A DNA stretch of 64,000 bases, from contig CALGSZ010000004.1 in NCBI GenBank assembly GCA_937901745.1, positions 12,657-76,656 on the forward strand, read 5' to 3'. A model generated the notes under the pieces. It searched no databases and was not told the DNA's origin. It was given only the letters and a program-made list of their open reading frames with translations. A program made the translations under genes and the position numbers. Of the stretch, positions 49,532 through 58,337 are shown piece after piece; position 1 is the stretch's first letter, and the number at the start of each line of letters is the position of its first letter. The DNA comes from an uncultured Chloroflexota bacterium (GTDB taxonomy: Bacteria > Chloroflexota > Chloroflexia > Thermomicrobiales > UBA6265).

Positions 49532-50618
49532 GGACGTAGTCCAGGAGGATTGCCGCGCCGGCGAGGCGGCGGCTCGTGGGGCCGAAGTTGCGGGTAGCCT
49601 GGCCGATGATCGTCTGCTTCAGGCGCATGCCGGCCGGCGCCAATGTGCGCGCGATCGACACCCAGGCGTGGCGCGACTGCCGGAACGCCGGGATGGAGAT
49701 CTCCTCGCCGCCGTACTTGCGCTTGTAATCCATGTAGCCGCCGAGGTCGTAGCGCGCGATCCCGCGCGCCTTCCAATAGCGCATCGCGTACCAGTGCAGC
49801 GCCTCGTTCGGACGGTAATGCTGATATTCGCGGTAGCTCGCGCCTCCCCAGAAAAGGGCGATCTCGCCAAACGCCGGATAAATGCCGGTGGCGATGCAGC
49901 GGCCTTCCGGGTCTCGCGCCCGGAGCAGGAGCAGCATGCCGGTTGGCAGGAGATGGCGGATGAGCGCCCGCACGCGTTCGATGCTGTAGGTCGGGACCAA
50001 GCCTTGACGCAGGAAGACCTCGCGGAGCTGATCGTAAAACTCGTCCGCGAATTCGAGATCGGTTGCTTCCTCGATCACGACGCCGGTCTTGTCGGCTTTG
50101 CGGATGCACCGTCGGCAGGCGCTGGTCATCCGGCTGAACAGCTCATCCTCCGAGAGCGAGAGATCAATTTCGAATGTACGCTCGTCGAAGCCGACGTCGG
50201 ATCGCCGCCCGAAGCCGAGCCCGGCCACGTCGCGCTCCGTCAAATGCCGGTCGCGCAGTTCGAAGTGGGCGCAGCGAAGCTCCTTGATGGCGAATTCGGT
50301 CAGGGCGGCCACCGCGACGCGCCGGGACACGCCCGGCTTCAGATTGAAGCCCATATACGGCGTCGTCCAACCGGGGAGCGGGCTACCGAGGAAACTGAGA
50401 CCGCAGCGGCGCGTGGTTAGCCCGGTGAAATAGCCGAGCGTCTCCCGACCATCCTGCAGGGCCGCGATAACGGGTTGCGCGTCTTGGACCTCGGCCAGAA
50501 ATTCAACCCAAGCCTTGGTTTGGAAGACGTGCCGATCCGCAAACCGATCCAGCTTGTCCCAATCGACCTCGGACCAGGGAATCGGTATGAACTTCGGCCC
50601 CTTTGACCGATTCAGCAT
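49524..50618 (-). CDS. GNAT-fold acyl/aminoacyltransferase (FemAB-like)
   Basis: A 364-residue protein, first of the three-gene series. It begins WSEVDWDKLDRFADRHVFQTKAWVEFLAE, with CRRCIRKADKTGVV as the linker helix and ALHWYAMRYWKARGIARYDLGGYMDYKRKYGG as the final conserved block. ATG 50618 (MLNRSKG) is chosen because GAGG lies 9 bases upstream; ATG 50633 and 50660 are other in-frame starts. The KRKYGG ending corresponds to the FKTGFGG motif of its neighbour, so the three are homologous but divergent, arguing for distinct sequential additions. Confidence 0.85.
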   Translation of the reverse strand: MLNRSKGPKFIPIPWSEVDWDKLDRFADRHVFQTKAWVEFLAEVQDAQPVIAALQDGRETLGYFTGLTTRRCGLSFLGSPLPGWTTPYMGFNLKPGVSRRVAVAALTEFAIKELRCAHFELRDRHLTERDVAGLGFGRRSDVGFDERTFEIDLSLSEDELFSRMTSACRRCIRKADKTGVVIEEATDLEFADEFYDQLREVFLRQGLVPTYSIERVRALIRHLLPTGMLLLLRARDPEGRCIATGIYPAFGEIALFWGGASYREYQHYRPNEALHWYAMRYWKARGIARYDLGGYMDYKRKYGGEEISIPAFRQSRHAWVSIARTLAPAGMRLKQTIIGQATRNFGPTSRRLAGAAILLDYVHV

Positions 50619-50880
50619 CGTTGCGCACCTCATGTTCGCATCGTCCGGGCAGGTGCCCACCGCGATGTAGGCCTCGCGTCACATATCCCGATTATCCCGG
50701 CTGCCCTCGCCAAAATCCCTAGCACACCGGTCTCATCCGCTCGGTACCTTCGCACCGAAAGTCCCGACCAGCGGGTGACCATCGGTCTATGACAGGAGGG
50801 GTGAATAGCCTGTCCTACCTGCCAGAATAGGGCCACGACGGGCCGACCTTCGGCTGATTAGTGGGCTCTGGTGATGTGAC

Positions 50881-52260
50881 ATGGGGGGAGCGGTCGCCCG
50901 CGCGGTAGGGCGGGCACAAGGGGTGGCGGCGAGAGTGCCGCTCGCCGCGGAGCACCGGCGAGTCATTAAAGCCGCCCTGCTGGTCGGAACTCTGACATTC
51001 GGCGTCCGCATTGCCGGCCTGCTGCGAGACATGTACGTGGCGGCGGAGCTCGGGACGGGTGGCGCGTTCGAGGCCTACGTCGTCGCTCTGGCGATCCCAA
51101 CGTTCGTTGCGACGATCGCTGGCGATGCGGCGGCCGGGGCGCTTCTGCCCCAGATTGCGCAGGCGCGAGCGAAGCGCGGTGAGGAAGCCGCCCAAGCGGT
51201 CTTCGCCGAGATGATGGTCGTCGCCGTCGGCATGATGATCGTGGCGACGGCGATCCTGGCGGCGACGCCACGGTTGCTCCTGCCGCTGCTGGCCTCCGGG
51301 TTCGACCAGGAGAAGATAGACCTGACCGTCCAACTCTGGATGATCAGCCTGCCGGTGCTCCTCCTGGTCGGGGCGGGCACGCTCTGGTCGGGGATGCTCA
51401 ACTCCAACGACCGGTTCGGCCTCGCGGCGATCGCGCCCCTGATGGTCCCGATCGCGGGTGGGGGCGCGCTCCTCATCGCGCCGCACTGGCATGCCTACTC
51501 GCTGTCGGTCGGCTTCGTCGTCGGAACCCTCCTGCAGACGGCGATCATCGGTTGGGGCGTGCGTCGGCAGGGCATCCGATTGCGGCCGGCCTGGCATGGG
51601 CTGCTGCCGGAGACGCGTGTGGCGCTGCGCCAGTTCCTGCCGCTGGCTGCCAACAACGTCGTCTTCAACGCGCTACCCGTCGTCGACCAGGCGATGGCGG
51701 CGACGCTTGGCGACCGCAGCGTCGGCATCCTGACCTACGGCAGCAAGATCGTGTTGCCGCTGCTAGCGGTCAGCAGCCTTGCCCTGAGCACGGCCGCCTT
51801 CCCGTATCTCACGCGCCTGGTCGCCGAAGACGATTGGCATGGGCTGCGCAAGACGATGCGCACCTACACTGCGCTCATCTTCGGCGTCGCAGTGCCGGGG
51901 GTGATCTTGCTCGCGCTCGCCTCCGAGCCGATCGTCCGCATCTTGTTCGAGCGCGGCGAGTTCACGGCGCGCGACACGACCGATGTGGCGCGTGTCCAGG
52001 CGATGCTCGCGCTGATGATCCCGTTCGCAACCGTGGGCGCGCTGTATTCCCGCATCCTGATCTCCGCCGGCGCCGGCCGTCTGCTGATGTACGCCTCGAC
52101 CTTCGTCTTCTTCCTCAACCTCGTCGGCGACTACGTCCTCAAGGGGTGGATTGGCGTCGAAGGGATCGCGCTTGCCTCGGTTGTGAATTACATCGTCCAG
52201 GCCGCGTTCCTCACGCTGGCAATCCGCTCGGTGTGGCGCAAGAAACTCACGGCGAGTTGA
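50881..52260 (+). CDS. murJ: MurJ/MviN-type lipid II or glycolipid flippase
   Basis: A 459-residue polytopic membrane protein of the MOP superfamily. LTFGVRIAGLLRDMYVAAEL near the N terminus, ILFERGEFTARDT (near residue 355) and the long even series of about 12 helices are MurJ/MviN hallmarks. It would flip undecaprenyl-linked lipid II or, in this setting, a related oligosaccharide lipid. Being first of a plus-strand glycan cluster rather than in a cell-wall cluster, the second use is at least as likely. The ATG at 50881 has no clear ribosome site; the 260 bp upstream can form several hairpins. Confidence 0.88.
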   Translation: MGGAVARAVGRAQGVAARVPLAAEHRRVIKAALLVGTLTFGVRIAGLLRDMYVAAELGTGGAFEAYVVALAIPTFVATIAGDAAAGALLPQIAQARAKRGEEAAQAVFAEMMVVAVGMMIVATAILAATPRLLLPLLASGFDQEKIDLTVQLWMISLPVLLLVGAGTLWSGMLNSNDRFGLAAIAPLMVPIAGGGALLIAPHWHAYSLSVGFVVGTLLQTAIIGWGVRRQGIRLRPAWHGLLPETRVALRQFLPLAANNVVFNALPVVDQAMAATLGDRSVGILTYGSKIVLPLLAVSSLALSTAAFPYLTRLVAEDDWHGLRKTMRTYTALIFGVAVPGVILLALASEPIVRILFERGEFTARDTTDVARVQAMLALMIPFATVGALYSRILISAGAGRLLMYASTFVFFLNLVGDYVLKGWIGVEGIALASVVNYIVQAAFLTLAIRSVWRKKLTAS

Positions 52261-52279
52261 GCTCGAGCCGCGGCGTAGT

Positions 52280-52295
52280 CGGGACAATTGTCCCG
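52280..52295. promoter_or_regulatory. Perfect 16-bp palindrome, candidate operator or terminator stem
   Basis: CGGGACAATTGTCCCG is self-complementary over all 16 bases, 20 bases after the flippase stop and 170 bases before the flavoprotein gene. No T run follows (ATATTG), and no loop is available, which favours a protein-binding site over a terminator. The binding protein is unknown. Confidence 0.45.
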
Positions 52296-52465
52296 ATATT
52301 GATGGGACTCACGGCTGATCACGCCAGTCAAATTCGGGTGGTAAGTTCGTCCTAGCTAGATGGTCTCGGTCGGTCGTTCCGGCGCCGAAGCGGTCGCTGG
52401 CGGGGCCGTGGTGTCTTGGTGACCGGACCTGCCAACCGCTTTGACGGCGAAATAGGGAGTGCGCG

Positions 52466-53683
52466 ATGCGTCCAATCGATGTGGCAATTATCGGCGCTGG
52501 TCCCTATGGCCTCACGGCGGCAGCGCATTTGGCGGCGGCTGGAATCGAGGCGCGTGTCTTTGGCGAGGTGATGGGCTTCTGGGAGCGGCACATGCCGATT
52601 GGCATGTTGCTGCGGTCGGAGCGGGATGGCTCCCACTTCGCCGATCCGGAGCGCCGGTTGACGCTCGACGATTACGAGCGCGTGATTCAGCGGCAGCTGC
52701 CGGCGCGTATCCCACTGCCTGACTACATCTCCTATGGTCGCTGGTACCAGCGGGAGGCAGTGCCCGATGTCGATGCTCGCTATCTGCGGCGCATTGAACC
52801 GACCGGTGACGGGTTCCGGCTGCTAATGGACGACGGCGAAGTGGTTTCGGCCCGCCGGGTGGCGATCGCGACCGGGCTCGCCGGCTTTGCCGTCCGCCCA
52901 GCGGCGTTCGCGAACCTGCCGCGCGCGCTCGCGTCCCATACCAGTGAGCAACGCGATCTCTCGTGCTTTGCGGGCAAGCGCGTCGCGGTGATTGGGGCGG
53001 GCCAGTCGGCACTGGAATCGGCGGCGCTGCTCCACGAGGGCGGCGCGGACGTCGAAGTGTTGGTGCGCCGGCCGGTCGTGCATTGGGTCGGCCAGCCTGG
53101 TGAGCTAAGCCGGGAGTCCGGGCGCATAGCGCGCGTGCTCTATCCCCCCGGCGCGGTCGGCCCGCCAGGTATCAACTGGATTGTCCAACTGCCAGGGCTC
53201 TATCGGGCGCTTCCCAGGCGATTGCAAGCGCGTGTGACGGAGCGGGCACTGCGACCGGCCGGGTCTGGATGGCTCCGGCCGCGCGTAGCAGGCGTGACGA
53301 TCACGGTGGGCCGCGCCGTCCAGTCGGCCGTGCCGGAGGGCGAGCGGCTACGACTGGAGCTGAGCGACGGCACCACGCGCTGGGTCGATCACGCTCTCCT
53401 CGCAACTGGCTATCGCATCGATGTCGCGAAATATCCGTTCTTTGAACCATCCCTGGCGCAGGCGATCGCGCACCGCGACGGCTCTCCCGTCCTCGGTCCG
53501 GGCCTCGAGAGCTCGGTGCGCGGCCTGCATTTCCTAGGAGCGGCCAGCGCGGCGAGCTACGGACCGCTCATGCGCTTCGTTGCCGGCACGGGATACGCCG
53601 CGCGCGCCTTGACGCGCCGGGTTCGCGGTGCGGGAGCGACGGTCGAGCATTGGCTAACGGTCAGCGAGACCACTGCAGATTGA
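52466..53683 (+). CDS. FAD/NAD(P)-dependent oxidoreductase (FMO/N-hydroxylase-like)
   Basis: A 405-residue flavoprotein. GAGPYGLTAAAHLAAAG (residues about 10-26) binds FAD, VIGAGQSALESAALL (near 177) binds NADPH, and LLATGYRIDVAKYPF (near 312) is the ATGY motif of class B flavin monooxygenases and N-hydroxylases. The GFWERHMPIGMLLRSE segment after the FAD loop is typical of N-hydroxylating ones. It could hydroxylate an amine or simply be a reductase. It lies in the same direction as the flippase and ATP-grasp genes, 21 bp before the latter. Start ATG 52466. Confidence 0.85.
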   Translation: MRPIDVAIIGAGPYGLTAAAHLAAAGIEARVFGEVMGFWERHMPIGMLLRSERDGSHFADPERRLTLDDYERVIQRQLPARIPLPDYISYGRWYQREAVPDVDARYLRRIEPTGDGFRLLMDDGEVVSARRVAIATGLAGFAVRPAAFANLPRALASHTSEQRDLSCFAGKRVAVIGAGQSALESAALLHEGGADVEVLVRRPVVHWVGQPGELSRESGRIARVLYPPGAVGPPGINWIVQLPGLYRALPRRLQARVTERALRPAGSGWLRPRVAGVTITVGRAVQSAVPEGERLRLELSDGTTRWVDHALLATGYRIDVAKYPFFEPSLAQAIAHRDGSPVLGPGLESSVRGLHFLGAASAASYGPLMRFVAGTGYAARALTRRVRGAGATVEHWLTVSETTAD

Positions 53684-53705
53684 CATGTCCCGGAGGGCTG
53701 ATGCG

Positions 53706-54944
53706 ATGGGTGAGGAAGAATCAGGCGGCGGACCGGGTGCACTCGTTATCGGTCACGACTACGGAGCGTTAGGCGTCATCCGGGGGCTGGGGCGGCACGG
53801 GATCCCCGTCTGGCTCCTCTCCGACGCGGTCTCGAACGCGTCAGTCTCGCGCTATGTGCGACGAAGATTCCACTGGCCAGCAAGTCGCTCGGAGGAGGAG
53901 CAGGTCGCCTTTCTCCTGAAGCTTCAGAAGCGGTATCGCCTCGACGGCTGGGCGATCTTCCCCGTTACCGACGAATCGGCCGCGCTCATCGCGCGTCACC
54001 ATGAGACGCTGGCTGAGCGCTTCGTCCTGACGACCCAGCCGTGGGAGTCGTTCCGCTGGGCCTACGATAAGCGCCTCACCTATGAGCTCGCGGCGCGCCT
54101 CGGTGTCGCGCACCCGCGGACGCGCACGCCGCAATCGCGCGACGACCTGCTCGCCGACGATTGGCAATTCCCTGTGATCATCAAACCGGCCATCAAGCCG
54201 AAGTCGAACCGGCTGACCGCCGCCAAGGCTTGGCGCGTGGATGACATGGAGAGCCTGCTCCGAGCCTACGACGAAGCCTGCGGCCTCGTGGACCCCACGA
54301 CGATCATGGTGCAGGAGCTGATTCCGGGCGGTGGCCAGGAGCAGTACTCCTTCGTCGCGCTCTGCGAAGCCGGAGAGCCAATCGTCTGGGGCACGGCGCG
54401 GCGCGCCCGCCAGCTTCCTCTCGATTTCGGCAAGTACAGCACCTTCGTCGAGACGGTGGACCATCCGCCGGTCGTCGAGCCGTCGCGCCGCTTACTGGCC
54501 GCGATGAACTACGACGGTGTCGTTGAGATCGAGTACAAGCGCGACCCACGCGACGGCGTCGACAAGCTGCTCGACATCAATGGGCGGTATTGGGCCTGGC
54601 ACACCCTGGGCCGGCGAGCCGGAGCCGACTTCCCGTACCTCCAGTGGCTCTCAGCTCGCGGCGAAGCCGTCGCCCCGGCGACGCTCGCCAACGGCGTGCG
54701 CTGGACGCGGATGCTCACCGATTTGCTCGCCTTCGCGAGCGCCATGCGCGTCGGAATGATGGGGCCGCTCGATCTGCTGCTCTCCTATCGTCCGCCCCTG
54801 GAACGCGCAATCTTTGCATTAGACGACCCGCTGCCGGTGGTGGCCGACCTGCCGCTGATGCTCTGGCGCGGCTGGCATGAGCGCCGGGCGCGGCTGGCGG
54901 CTGAGTTGGCGACGACTGGCCAGGAGGTGGTTGGCCATGCCTGA
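53706..54944 (+). CDS. ATP-grasp family carboxylate-amine ligase-like protein
   Basis: A 412-residue ATP-grasp protein. A Rossmann-like N-terminal domain (ALVIGHDYGALGVIRGLGRHG) precedes the grasp: YDKRLTYELAARLGVAHP, FPVIIKPAIKPKSN, TIMVQELIPGGGQEQYSFVA and GVVEIEYKRDPRDGVDKLLDINGRYW hold the ATP and Mg ligands. Relatives ligate an amino acid to a carboxylate on another molecule. The C-terminal 100 residues include two hydrophobic stretches. ATG 53706 follows CGGAGGG by 9 bases; ATG 53685 also exists. Its end overlaps the next deacetylase by 8 bp. Confidence 0.88.
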   Translation: MGEEESGGGPGALVIGHDYGALGVIRGLGRHGIPVWLLSDAVSNASVSRYVRRRFHWPASRSEEEQVAFLLKLQKRYRLDGWAIFPVTDESAALIARHHETLAERFVLTTQPWESFRWAYDKRLTYELAARLGVAHPRTRTPQSRDDLLADDWQFPVIIKPAIKPKSNRLTAAKAWRVDDMESLLRAYDEACGLVDPTTIMVQELIPGGGQEQYSFVALCEAGEPIVWGTARRARQLPLDFGKYSTFVETVDHPPVVEPSRRLLAAMNYDGVVEIEYKRDPRDGVDKLLDINGRYWAWHTLGRRAGADFPYLQWLSARGEAVAPATLANGVRWTRMLTDLLAFASAMRVGMMGPLDLLLSYRPPLERAIFALDDPLPVVADLPLMLWRGWHERRARLAAELATTGQEVVGHA

Positions 54945-55971
54945 AGTCGCTCCATCGCCGGGTGGCGCGCTCGTCATCTCCCTCGATTTCGAGCTGATCT
55001 GGGGCGTCCGCGATCAGCTTCCGTCGGATGGCGGCGCTTACCGGGAGAATCTCCTCGGAGCGCGGGAGGTCATCCCGCGGATGCTCGACCTCTTCGAAGA
55101 GTTCGAGATCGCTGCTACCTGGGCCACCGTCGGCTTTCTCTTCGCCCGCTCGCGGGAGGAACTCGAGCACTATCGCCCGTGCGTGCTGCCCCAATACGCG
55201 GATCACCGGCTGTCACCGTATTTCGACGCGCCGGGCGAGTGCGAAGAGGACGATCCACTGCGCTACGCTCCGAGCCTGATCGAGCAGATCCGGAGCCGCC
55301 CACGGCAGGAGATCGGCTCGCACACCTACGGCCATTACTACTGCCTCGAGCCCGGTCACGATCTCGCCTCGTTCCGCGCCGACTTGGCAAGCGCTGTCGC
55401 GATCGCGGAGGCGCGTGGCATCACGCTCCATTCGCTCGTCTTTCCCCGCAACCAGTTCAATCCGGCCTACGCCGAAGCGATCGTCGAGGCCGGGATTCGC
55501 GTCTGCCGCGTCAATGCGCCCGGCTGGCTCTATCGCGAGGGGGCGGGCTCCCGGTATTTTCGGCCCGACGTGCGGATCGCGCGCCTGGTTGATGCCTATA
55601 TCGGTGTGGCCGGCGATCCCATCGTGCCGTGGGAGTCAATTTCGTTCGTCGGAGATCTCTGCCTGTTGCCGGAGAGCCGCTTCTTGCGGCCGCATTCCCC
55701 CCGGCTGCGTCTCTTGGAATCGCGCCGCATCGACCAGATCATCGCCGGCATCGAGCGAGCGGCGCGGGTAGGCGGGGTTTATCACCTGTGGTGGCATCCG
55801 CACAACTTCGGTCGCTGCCAGGAGGAAAACCTAGCGGGATTGCGGCGAATCCTGACGGCGTATCGTCGGTGCCGCGACGAGTGGGGCATGCGCTCGCTGA
55901 CGATGTGCGAGGCAGCCGATTGTGCCGCGGCCTATCAAGCCGCCTTGGGAGGTGAAGCACAATGCGCGTGA
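54937..55971 (+). CDS. Polysaccharide deacetylase family protein
   Basis: A 344-residue NodB-homology protein of the branch beginning LVISLDFELIWGVRD (D-F-E in place of DDG). EIGSHTYGHYYC carries zinc histidines, and VYHLWWHPHNFGRC holds the C-terminal HxH motif. Members of this branch remove or rearrange acyl groups on nascent surface glycans; some are in capsule loci. ATG 54937 follows CAGGAGG. It is fully inside the run of overlapping genes from ATP-grasp to glycosyltransferase, with a 10-bp overlap to the next gene. Confidence 0.88.
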   Translation: MPEVAPSPGGALVISLDFELIWGVRDQLPSDGGAYRENLLGAREVIPRMLDLFEEFEIAATWATVGFLFARSREELEHYRPCVLPQYADHRLSPYFDAPGECEEDDPLRYAPSLIEQIRSRPRQEIGSHTYGHYYCLEPGHDLASFRADLASAVAIAEARGITLHSLVFPRNQFNPAYAEAIVEAGIRVCRVNAPGWLYREGAGSRYFRPDVRIARLVDAYIGVAGDPIVPWESISFVGDLCLLPESRFLRPHSPRLRLLESRRIDQIIAGIERAARVGGVYHLWWHPHNFGRCQEENLAGLRRILTAYRRCRDEWGMRSLTMCEAADCAAAYQAALGGEAQCA

Positions 55972-57131
55972 CCCTCGTCATTCACGGCATGGGGAGCGGT
56001 GGCGCCGAGCGCGTGACGGCGACGATGGCCAACGCCTGGGCCGCCAAAGGCTGGACGATGACCGTGATCACGTTCGAGGGCAGCGACGCGCCGTCCTTCT
56101 ATTCTCTCGATCCGCGCATCAACCAACAGCCGCTCGGAATCGCCAGCGACTCATCCAGCCCAATTGAAGCGGCGGGCAACAACGTCAAGCGGCTTCTCGC
56201 GATCAGGCGGGCCGTGCTCGCGTCCCGGCCGGACGTCGTCATCTCCTTTCTGGACATGGTCAATGTCCGGGTGCTCCTCGCGCTGCTCGGAACGGGCGTG
56301 CCGACGATCGTCATGGAGCACACCGATCCCGGGCAGAAGCAGCTCGGCCCGATCTGGGAGACGTTGCGGCGCTGGACCTACGCGCGCGCCGACCGCGTCG
56401 TGGTCCTCGGTGAGACCTCGCGGGACTACTTCCCGCCGGCGATCCGCGCAAAGACGACCATCCTCCCGAATCCCATCGCCATCGAGCCGGAATCGGAGGA
56501 CGAGCGCGAAAGCGACGATGGCCAGCGGACGCTCGTCGCCGTCGGGAGGCTCGTGCCGGAGAAGGGATTCGATCTCTTGCTGGAAGCGTTCGCCCGGATC
56601 GCGGCCGAGCACCCGAACTGGCGGCTCGTCATCTGGGGCGAGGGGCCGCTGCGCGCGGAGCTGGAGGCGCAGCGCGATCAGCTTGGCCTCACTGGGCGCG
56701 TGTTCCTACCGGGACAGACGACGTCGCTCTTCCGAGAGCTGCGGCGCTCGGATCTCTTCGTGATGTCGTCCCGCCGGGAAGGGTTCCCGATGGCGCTCGG
56801 GGAAGCGATGGCTTGTGGGCTGCCGGCGGTCAGCTTCGACTGCCGAAGTGGCCCGCGCCAGATCATCCGCCCTGGGATTGACGGGGTGCTCGTTCCGGCT
56901 GGCGATGTCGAAGGGCTCGCGGCCGCGCTGAGCGGGCTGATGGCGGACGACGCCGCGCGGCGCCGGATGGCCGCGCGCGCGCCGGAGGTGCTCCAACGGT
57001 TCGGGACGGAGCGGGTGCTGGCGCAGTGGGAGCAGTTGCTGGCTGACGTGCTGCGCGAGCGGGCTGACACACGGCAATCCGGGACTTTAGTGCCAGACCG
57101 ACCGGCCAGTGAGGCGGGTCGGAGGGGCTAG
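55962..57131 (+). CDS. Glycosyltransferase family 4 (first of four)
   Basis: A 389-residue GT-B enzyme. VIHGMGSGGAERVTATMANAW is the N-terminal acceptor-domain loop; the donor domain has VGRLVPEKGFDLLLEAF and the retaining E-x7-E motif as EGFPMALGE (about residues 274-282). The DVVISFLDMVN and EHTDPGQKQ segments resemble amylovoran/GalNAc-type enzymes. Sugar and acceptor are not predictable. Overlaps the deacetylase by 10 bp; 69 bp separate it from the next. Confidence 0.93.
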   Translation: MRVTLVIHGMGSGGAERVTATMANAWAAKGWTMTVITFEGSDAPSFYSLDPRINQQPLGIASDSSSPIEAAGNNVKRLLAIRRAVLASRPDVVISFLDMVNVRVLLALLGTGVPTIVMEHTDPGQKQLGPIWETLRRWTYARADRVVVLGETSRDYFPPAIRAKTTILPNPIAIEPESEDERESDDGQRTLVAVGRLVPEKGFDLLLEAFARIAAEHPNWRLVIWGEGPLRAELEAQRDQLGLTGRVFLPGQTTSLFRELRRSDLFVMSSRREGFPMALGEAMACGLPAVSFDCRSGPRQIIRPGIDGVLVPAGDVEGLAAALSGLMADDAARRRMAARAPEVLQRFGTERVLAQWEQLLADVLRERADTRQSGTLVPDRPASEAGRRG

Positions 57132-57200
57132 GATGCAAGTGTGGGCGCGCGCGGCGTGTCCCGCCTTGGGAAATGCAGGAAACGAGACTAGAGGCGGTCG

Positions 57201-58337
57201 ATGCGGGTGCTTTTCTTGATCCGGGCGCTGACATTCGGCGGCGCCGAGCGACAGCTTGTGGCGCTCGCCCGCGGGCTGCACGCGCGTGGACACCAAGTCC
57301 GGGTCGCCGTCTTCTATGCCGGCGGGCCACTGGAGGCCGACCTGCGAGAGGCTGGCGTCCCGGTAACGGTCCTGGACAAGGGCGGACGATGGGACATTGC
57401 CAAATTCCTGCTGCGCCTCGCATCGCTGCTGGCCCGGGAGCGGCCGGACGTCATTCATGGGTATCTCGCGATGCCCAATGCGCTCGCCGTCCTGCTCAAG
57501 CCGGTGCATCGCGCGCGCGTCGTGTGGGGCCTGCGCGCCTCGGAGCGCGACGAAACACGCTACGAATGGACCCACCGCCTGGACAGCTGGCTTCAGCGCG
57601 GGCTCGCTGTTTTCCCTGACCTGATCATCGCCAACTCGCACGCCGGCGCGGAGCACGCACTGCGCGAGGGCTACCCTGAGGCCCGGCTGATCGTCATTCC
57701 AAACGGGATCGATACGGACCGGTTCGCGCCGCAACCCGACCTCGGCTTGCCGGTTCGTCAAGCGTGGGGGATCGGTCCGGACGAGCGGCTGATCGGCCGT
57801 GTTGGCCGCATTGATCCGCAGAAGGACTACCCGACGTTCCTGCGCGCGGCGGCGAAGGTGCTGGCGGCGCGGCCGGCGACGCGCTTCGTCTGTGTCGGGA
57901 GCGGCGATTCCGCGCTCGAGGAGAGCCTGCGCCAGCTGGCGCACTCCCTGGGAATCGCCGAGCGGGTGATTTGGGCCGGGCCACGCGGGGACATGCCGGC
58001 CGTTTACAACGCGCTCGATCTCCTGGTTTCCTCGTCCATCTTCGGGGAGGGGACGCCGAACGTGGTCGCTGAGGCGATGGCCTGCGGCATCCCCTCCGTC
58101 GTGACGGACGTTGGTGACTCCGCGCGGGTCGTCGGCGATCCGAGGCGGGTGGTTCCGGCCGGTGACGCGGACGCTCTGGCGCAAGCAATCCTGGCTCAGC
58201 TCGATGCGATCGAGGCTGGAAGCGTGGACCGCGCGGCAATCCGCCGGCGCATCGTCGCCGAGTATTCGCTGGAAGGCTTGATCGCGCGGACGGAAGCGGC
58301 GCTTGCCCCATTGGTGCGGGAATGGAGGCCAGCATGA
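57201..58337 (+). CDS. Glycosyltransferase family 4 (second of four)
   Basis: A 378-residue GT4 enzyme: LIRALTFGGAERQLVALARG at the N terminus, VGRIDPQKDYPTFLRAAAK in the donor domain, and SIFGEGTPNVVAEAMACG with the catalytic glutamates. Its ATG at 57201 has the weak AGGCGG upstream. It ends in ATGA, where the polymerase gene starts. The GGAERQLVALARG opening is shared in form with the two other family members downstream, so the set may add successive sugars. Confidence 0.93.
   Translation: MRVLFLIRALTFGGAERQLVALARGLHARGHQVRVAVFYAGGPLEADLREAGVPVTVLDKGGRWDIAKFLLRLASLLARERPDVIHGYLAMPNALAVLLKPVHRARVVWGLRASERDETRYEWTHRLDSWLQRGLAVFPDLIIANSHAGAEHALREGYPEARLIVIPNGIDTDRFAPQPDLGLPVRQAWGIGPDERLIGRVGRIDPQKDYPTFLRAAAKVLAARPATRFVCVGSGDSALEESLRQLAHSLGIAERVIWAGPRGDMPAVYNALDLLVSSSIFGEGTPNVVAEAMACGIPSVVTDVGDSARVVGDPRRVVPAGDADALAQAILAQLDAIEAGSVDRAAIRRRIVAEYSLEGLIARTEAALAPLVREWRPA

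Noticed and set aside
50661..50880. Cyclic di-GMP or other known riboswitch upstream of the flippase gene
   Set aside because: The conserved GEMM bases and tetraloop receptor were not found; only generic hairpins are present.
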